Part shown: positions 14,750-16,820 of the stretch, piece by piece
How the letters are laid out: every line of letters begins with the position of its first letter
How positions within the stretch are numbered: the stretch's first letter is position 1
NCBI GenBank assembly: GCA_025352345.1
Contig: JANXTP010000271.1
Span: 1-16,820 of the forward strand
Length of the DNA: 16,820 nucleotides
Reading direction: 5' to 3'
Source: Burkholderiales bacterium
GTDB taxonomy: Bacteria; Pseudomonadota; Gammaproteobacteria; Burkholderiales; Burkholderiaceae_C
Translations under genes and position numbers: made by a program
Notes under the pieces: model-generated
The model's input: the letters and a program-made list of their open reading frames with translations, nothing else
Told to the model about the DNA's origin: nothing
The model's database searches: none

Positions 14750-15853
14750 TCAACCCTGCAAGGCCAGCCGCGGCAGCACCACCGCGCGGCCGCCACGGCG
14801 TGCGGCCGGCGGTGCCGAGGTGCTTTGCAACACCATCAGCAGCAACCGCTTCAGCCCGTCCCATGGCTCCAGTGGCCAGTCGGGGTGCTTCAGGCCCTTG
14901 ACCAGGCCATCGCAGATCTGCGCGGCATACAGCAGCTGGGCCAGTGCGGCCTCGGTGAACAGCGGCAGCGCGCGCTCGAACAGCTGCTCCTTCTGGCCCC
15001 AGACACGCGCCTCGCGCAGTGCCAGCGGCAGTGGTCGACCGGCAGTCATCGCGTCGTGCACCCGCTTGAGCGCGCGCACGTCCTCGGCCAGCGTCCAATG
15101 CACCAGCACCGCCGCCTCGCCCTCGGCGCGCAGGCCGTCCAGCATGCGCAGCGCCCGTGTCACCTGCCCGGCCAGCACGGCTTCGCCGAGCTTGAACACG
15201 TCATAGCGGGCCACGTTCAGCACTGCCGCCTCGACCTGCTCGAAGCTCAGTTCGCCAGGTGGGTGCAGCAGCGCGAGCTTCTGGATTTCCTGGTGCGCTG
15301 CCAGCAGATTGCCTTCGACGCGGTCGGCGAAGAACGCCAGCGTGCGCGGCCCAGCCTCGCCGCCCTGCACCCGCTGGCCCTGCGCGCCCAGCCGCTGCGC
15401 GATCCACTGCGGCAGCGCGTGGCGCTCGACCGGGTCGACACGCAGCGTGACGCCGGCCCCATCGAGGGCGCTGAACCAGGCGCTTTGCTGCTGCTGGCGG
15501 TCGAGCTTCGGCAGCTGCACGATCGTCACCACCTCGTCGCACAGCATCTGGCAATAGCGTTGCAGCGCTTCGGAGCCGTCCTTGCCCGGCTTGCCGGAAG
15601 GGATGCGGATCTCGACGAGCTGCTTGTCCGCGAACAGGCTCATCGCCTGCGAGGCGCCGAGCAGCGCGCTCCAGTTGAAATGCGCGCCCGACACCGCATG
15701 CACCTGTCGTTCACCGTACCCGGCGCAGCGCGCCGCCGCACGCAGCGCGTCGCAGGCCTCCTGCATCAGCAGCGGCTCGTCACCCCAGACGGTGTACAGC
15801 GGCCGCAGCCCCCTCTGCAGGTGCGTGCCGATCTGGTCGAGGCGCAGCTGCAT
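14750..15853 (-). CDS. holA: DNA polymerase III subunit delta
   Basis: HolA is the delta subunit of the clamp loader; it opens the beta sliding clamp. The 367-residue protein has the family's three domains. The N-terminal ATPase-like fold starts LRPLYTVWGDEPLLMQEACD. In the middle domain GPRTLAFFADRVEGNLLAAHQEIQKL is highly typical. The C-terminal collar domain includes VARYDVFKLGEAVLAG, RALRMLDGL and LVHWTLAEDVRAL. AMSLFADKQLVEIRIPSGK corresponds to the clamp-interacting region. The last 20 or so residues are Arg- and Ala-rich. It starts at ATG 15853, 35 bp after the lptE stop, in the conserved leuS-lptE-holA run. Confidence 0.95.
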   Translation of the reverse strand: MQLRLDQIGTHLQRGLRPLYTVWGDEPLLMQEACDALRAAARCAGYGERQVHAVSGAHFNWSALLGASQAMSLFADKQLVEIRIPSGKPGKDGSEALQRYCQMLCDEVVTIVQLPKLDRQQQQSAWFSALDGAGVTLRVDPVERHALPQWIAQRLGAQGQRVQGGEAGPRTLAFFADRVEGNLLAAHQEIQKLALLHPPGELSFEQVEAAVLNVARYDVFKLGEAVLAGQVTRALRMLDGLRAEGEAAVLVHWTLAEDVRALKRVHDAMTAGRPLPLALREARVWGQKEQLFERALPLFTEAALAQLLYAAQICDGLVKGLKHPDWPLEPWDGLKRLLLMVLQSTSAPPAARRGGRAVVLPRLALQG

Positions 15854-15888
15854 TGACGGTTACGGTTGAGATGAGGGTTGAACCATGC

Positions 15889-16434
15889 TCACAGCGCCGG
15901 CACCGCAGCCAGCCGCCGCATGATCTGCGACACGATGTCGGTCTGCATCTCGCGGTACAGCAGGGCTTCCTCCTGCTCTTTCGCCAACGCATCGGATTCG
16001 TTGTAGCTGATGTCGCGCCCGAGCAGCAGCTCGGTCGGCCCGATCAGTTCACGGTCGGACGATGGCGCACGCAGCTTGAAGGTGAAGCGCACGCGCAGGC
16101 TGATCTGGCGCACCTGACCGGCCGAGGTGGTCGCGACCACGTTGCGTTCCCGGCGGTCCGAGATCGCCTCCAGCACCACCTGCGCTTCGCCCCCCGAATC
16201 GACGACCAGGGTGGTCTTGCTGGCATTGATGGCCCGGCGCAATTCCTTTTCCAGCGGCGAATGCGGCTTGAACCCCGTGAGCTGCACCGTGCGGAACTTC
16301 AGCTCCTGCGCGCCGCGCAGCTGGAAGCCGCAGCCGGCGAGTGGCGCGACGGCAAGTGATGCGGCGGTGATCAACCAGTCGCGGCGCCCCGCGGATGTGT
16401 TGGGGTCGGGCAGGGCGATCGGGTGCGTGGGCAT
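15889..16434 (-). CDS. lptE: LPS-assembly lipoprotein LptE
   Basis: LptE is the outer-membrane lipoprotein that plugs the LptD barrel and helps LPS insertion. The 181-residue protein has a signal sequence ending in the lipobox LAGC with lipidated Cys35, followed by GFQLRGA, the family signature. The rest fits: LEKELRRAI, RRERNVVATTSAGQVRQISL, RVRFTFKLRAP, LLLGRDISYNESDALAKEQE, EALLYREMQTDIVSQIMRRL. The signal region has Arg-Arg in GRRDWLITAAS, resembling a twin-arginine signal. I chose ATG 16434, 13 bp after the leuS stop; ATG 16461 would overlap leuS and only lengthen the leader. Its partner LptD is encoded at 3113-5794. Confidence 0.93.
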   Translation of the reverse strand: MPTHPIALPDPNTSAGRRDWLITAASLAVAPLAGCGFQLRGAQELKFRTVQLTGFKPHSPLEKELRRAINASKTTLVVDSGGEAQVVLEAISDRRERNVVATTSAGQVRQISLRVRFTFKLRAPSSDRELIGPTELLLGRDISYNESDALAKEQEEALLYREMQTDIVSQIMRRLAAVPAL

Positions 16435-16447
16435 CGGCGGGCAGGTC

Positions 16448-16820
16448 TCAGAGCACCACATTGACCAGGCGGCCGGGCACGACGATGACGCGCTTGACCG
16501 GCGCGCCGTCGGCGAACTTCAGCAATTCGGGGCTGGCCAGTGCGGCCTTCTCGATCGCCGCCTTGTCGGCACCGGCGGGCACGGTGATCGCACCGCGCAG
16601 CTTGCCGTTGACCTGCAGCATCAGTTCGATTTCATCCTGCAGCAGCGCAGCCTCGTCGACCTCAGGCCAGGGCGCATCGAGCAGGTCGCCGTAGACGGTG
16701 GCGTAACCGAGCTCGTTCCACAGCGTCCAGGTGGTGTGCGGGCAGGCCGGGTACAGCGCGCGCAGCAGGATGCCGTAGCCCTCGCGCAGCACCGGCGCGG
16801 CGCCAGCGTCCTTGCAGGCT
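16448..16820 (-). CDS. leuS: Leucyl-tRNA synthetase, C-terminal fragment (cut by window edge)
   Basis: The last 123 or so residues of leucyl-tRNA synthetase are present. They hold the end of the anticodon-binding helical domain (VLREGYGILLRALYPACPHT, then WTLWNELGY) and the small C-terminal domain (IELMLQVNGKLRGAITVPA, RVIVVPGRLVNVVL). The tail ending in VNVV-type residues is typical of bacterial LeuS and contacts tRNA-Leu. The frame stays open to the window edge, so the gene continues beyond it. It is the first gene of the leuS-lptE-holA run. Confidence 0.95.
   Translation of the reverse strand, partial: ACKDAGAAPVLREGYGILLRALYPACPHTTWTLWNELGYATVYGDLLDAPWPEVDEAALLQDEIELMLQVNGKLRGAITVPAGADKAAIEKAALASPELLKFADGAPVKRVIVVPGRLVNVVL

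Noticed and set aside
14468..15856. Plus-strand open frame opposite holA
   Set aside because: It overlaps ghrA and holA, both firmly identified, and has shadow-like composition.
1..16820. CRISPR array, tRNA, rRNA, insertion sequence or prophage
   Set aside because: No regularly spaced repeats, no tRNA-like cloverleaf with conserved arms, no rRNA segments, and no transposase, integrase or phage structural motifs were seen.

Overview
The window is GC-rich and densely coded. It looks like a betaproteobacterium of the Burkholderiales, probably from the Leptothrix/Rubrivivax/Ideonella neighbourhood. That placement is inferred from the gene families, the leuS-lptE-holA, lptD-surA-rsmA and thiL-pgpA-pncC orders, and a PEP-CTERM protein; no 16S or other marker is present. 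Most of the window is housekeeping chromosome. The accessory material is at positions 1-1240 and 7960-9300.

Left part (1-3056, all minus strand). An aminoglycoside-phosphotransferase-fold sugar kinase of the AmgK type is followed, with overlapping stop and start, by an intact fatty-acid-hydroxylase/sterol-desaturase family membrane protein. Next comes a secreted PEP-CTERM protein, then a broken second copy of the sterol desaturase. The broken copy has a net 235-bp internal deletion that shifts the frame. The nucleotidyltransferase MurU that often follows amgK is not in the window.

Centre left (3113-7958, plus strand). This is an outer-membrane biogenesis operon: lptD (LPS translocon barrel), surA (periplasmic chaperone/PPIase) and rsmA (16S rRNA dimethyltransferase). 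The pdxA gene usually found between surA and rsmA is missing and only 63 bp separate them. After rsmA there is a small signal-peptide-like ORF and a 41-bp near-perfect inverted repeat that carries the stop codons of both converging frames.

Accessory pair (8202-9059, minus strand). An exported guanyl-specific ribonuclease of the RNase Sa/T1 type, with Glu, Arg and His catalytic residues, is followed 39 bp later by a barstar-family inhibitor. This is an exported nuclease plus cytoplasmic immunity arrangement. The AT-rich stretch at 9151-9210 probably contains its promoter.

Right part. maeB (malic enzyme with a phosphotransacetylase-like C-terminal domain, minus strand) diverges from thiL-pgpA-pncC-ghrA (plus strand). 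That run is tightly coupled, with two overlaps and one 8-bp gap, and links thiamine, phosphatidylglycerol, NAD-salvage and 2-ketoacid metabolism. The window ends with the conserved minus-strand run leuS (C-terminal part only), lptE and holA. LptE is the lipoprotein partner of the LptD encoded about 10 kb away.

No rRNA, tRNA, CRISPR array, insertion sequence or phage gene was seen. No gap between genes exceeds 300 bp.
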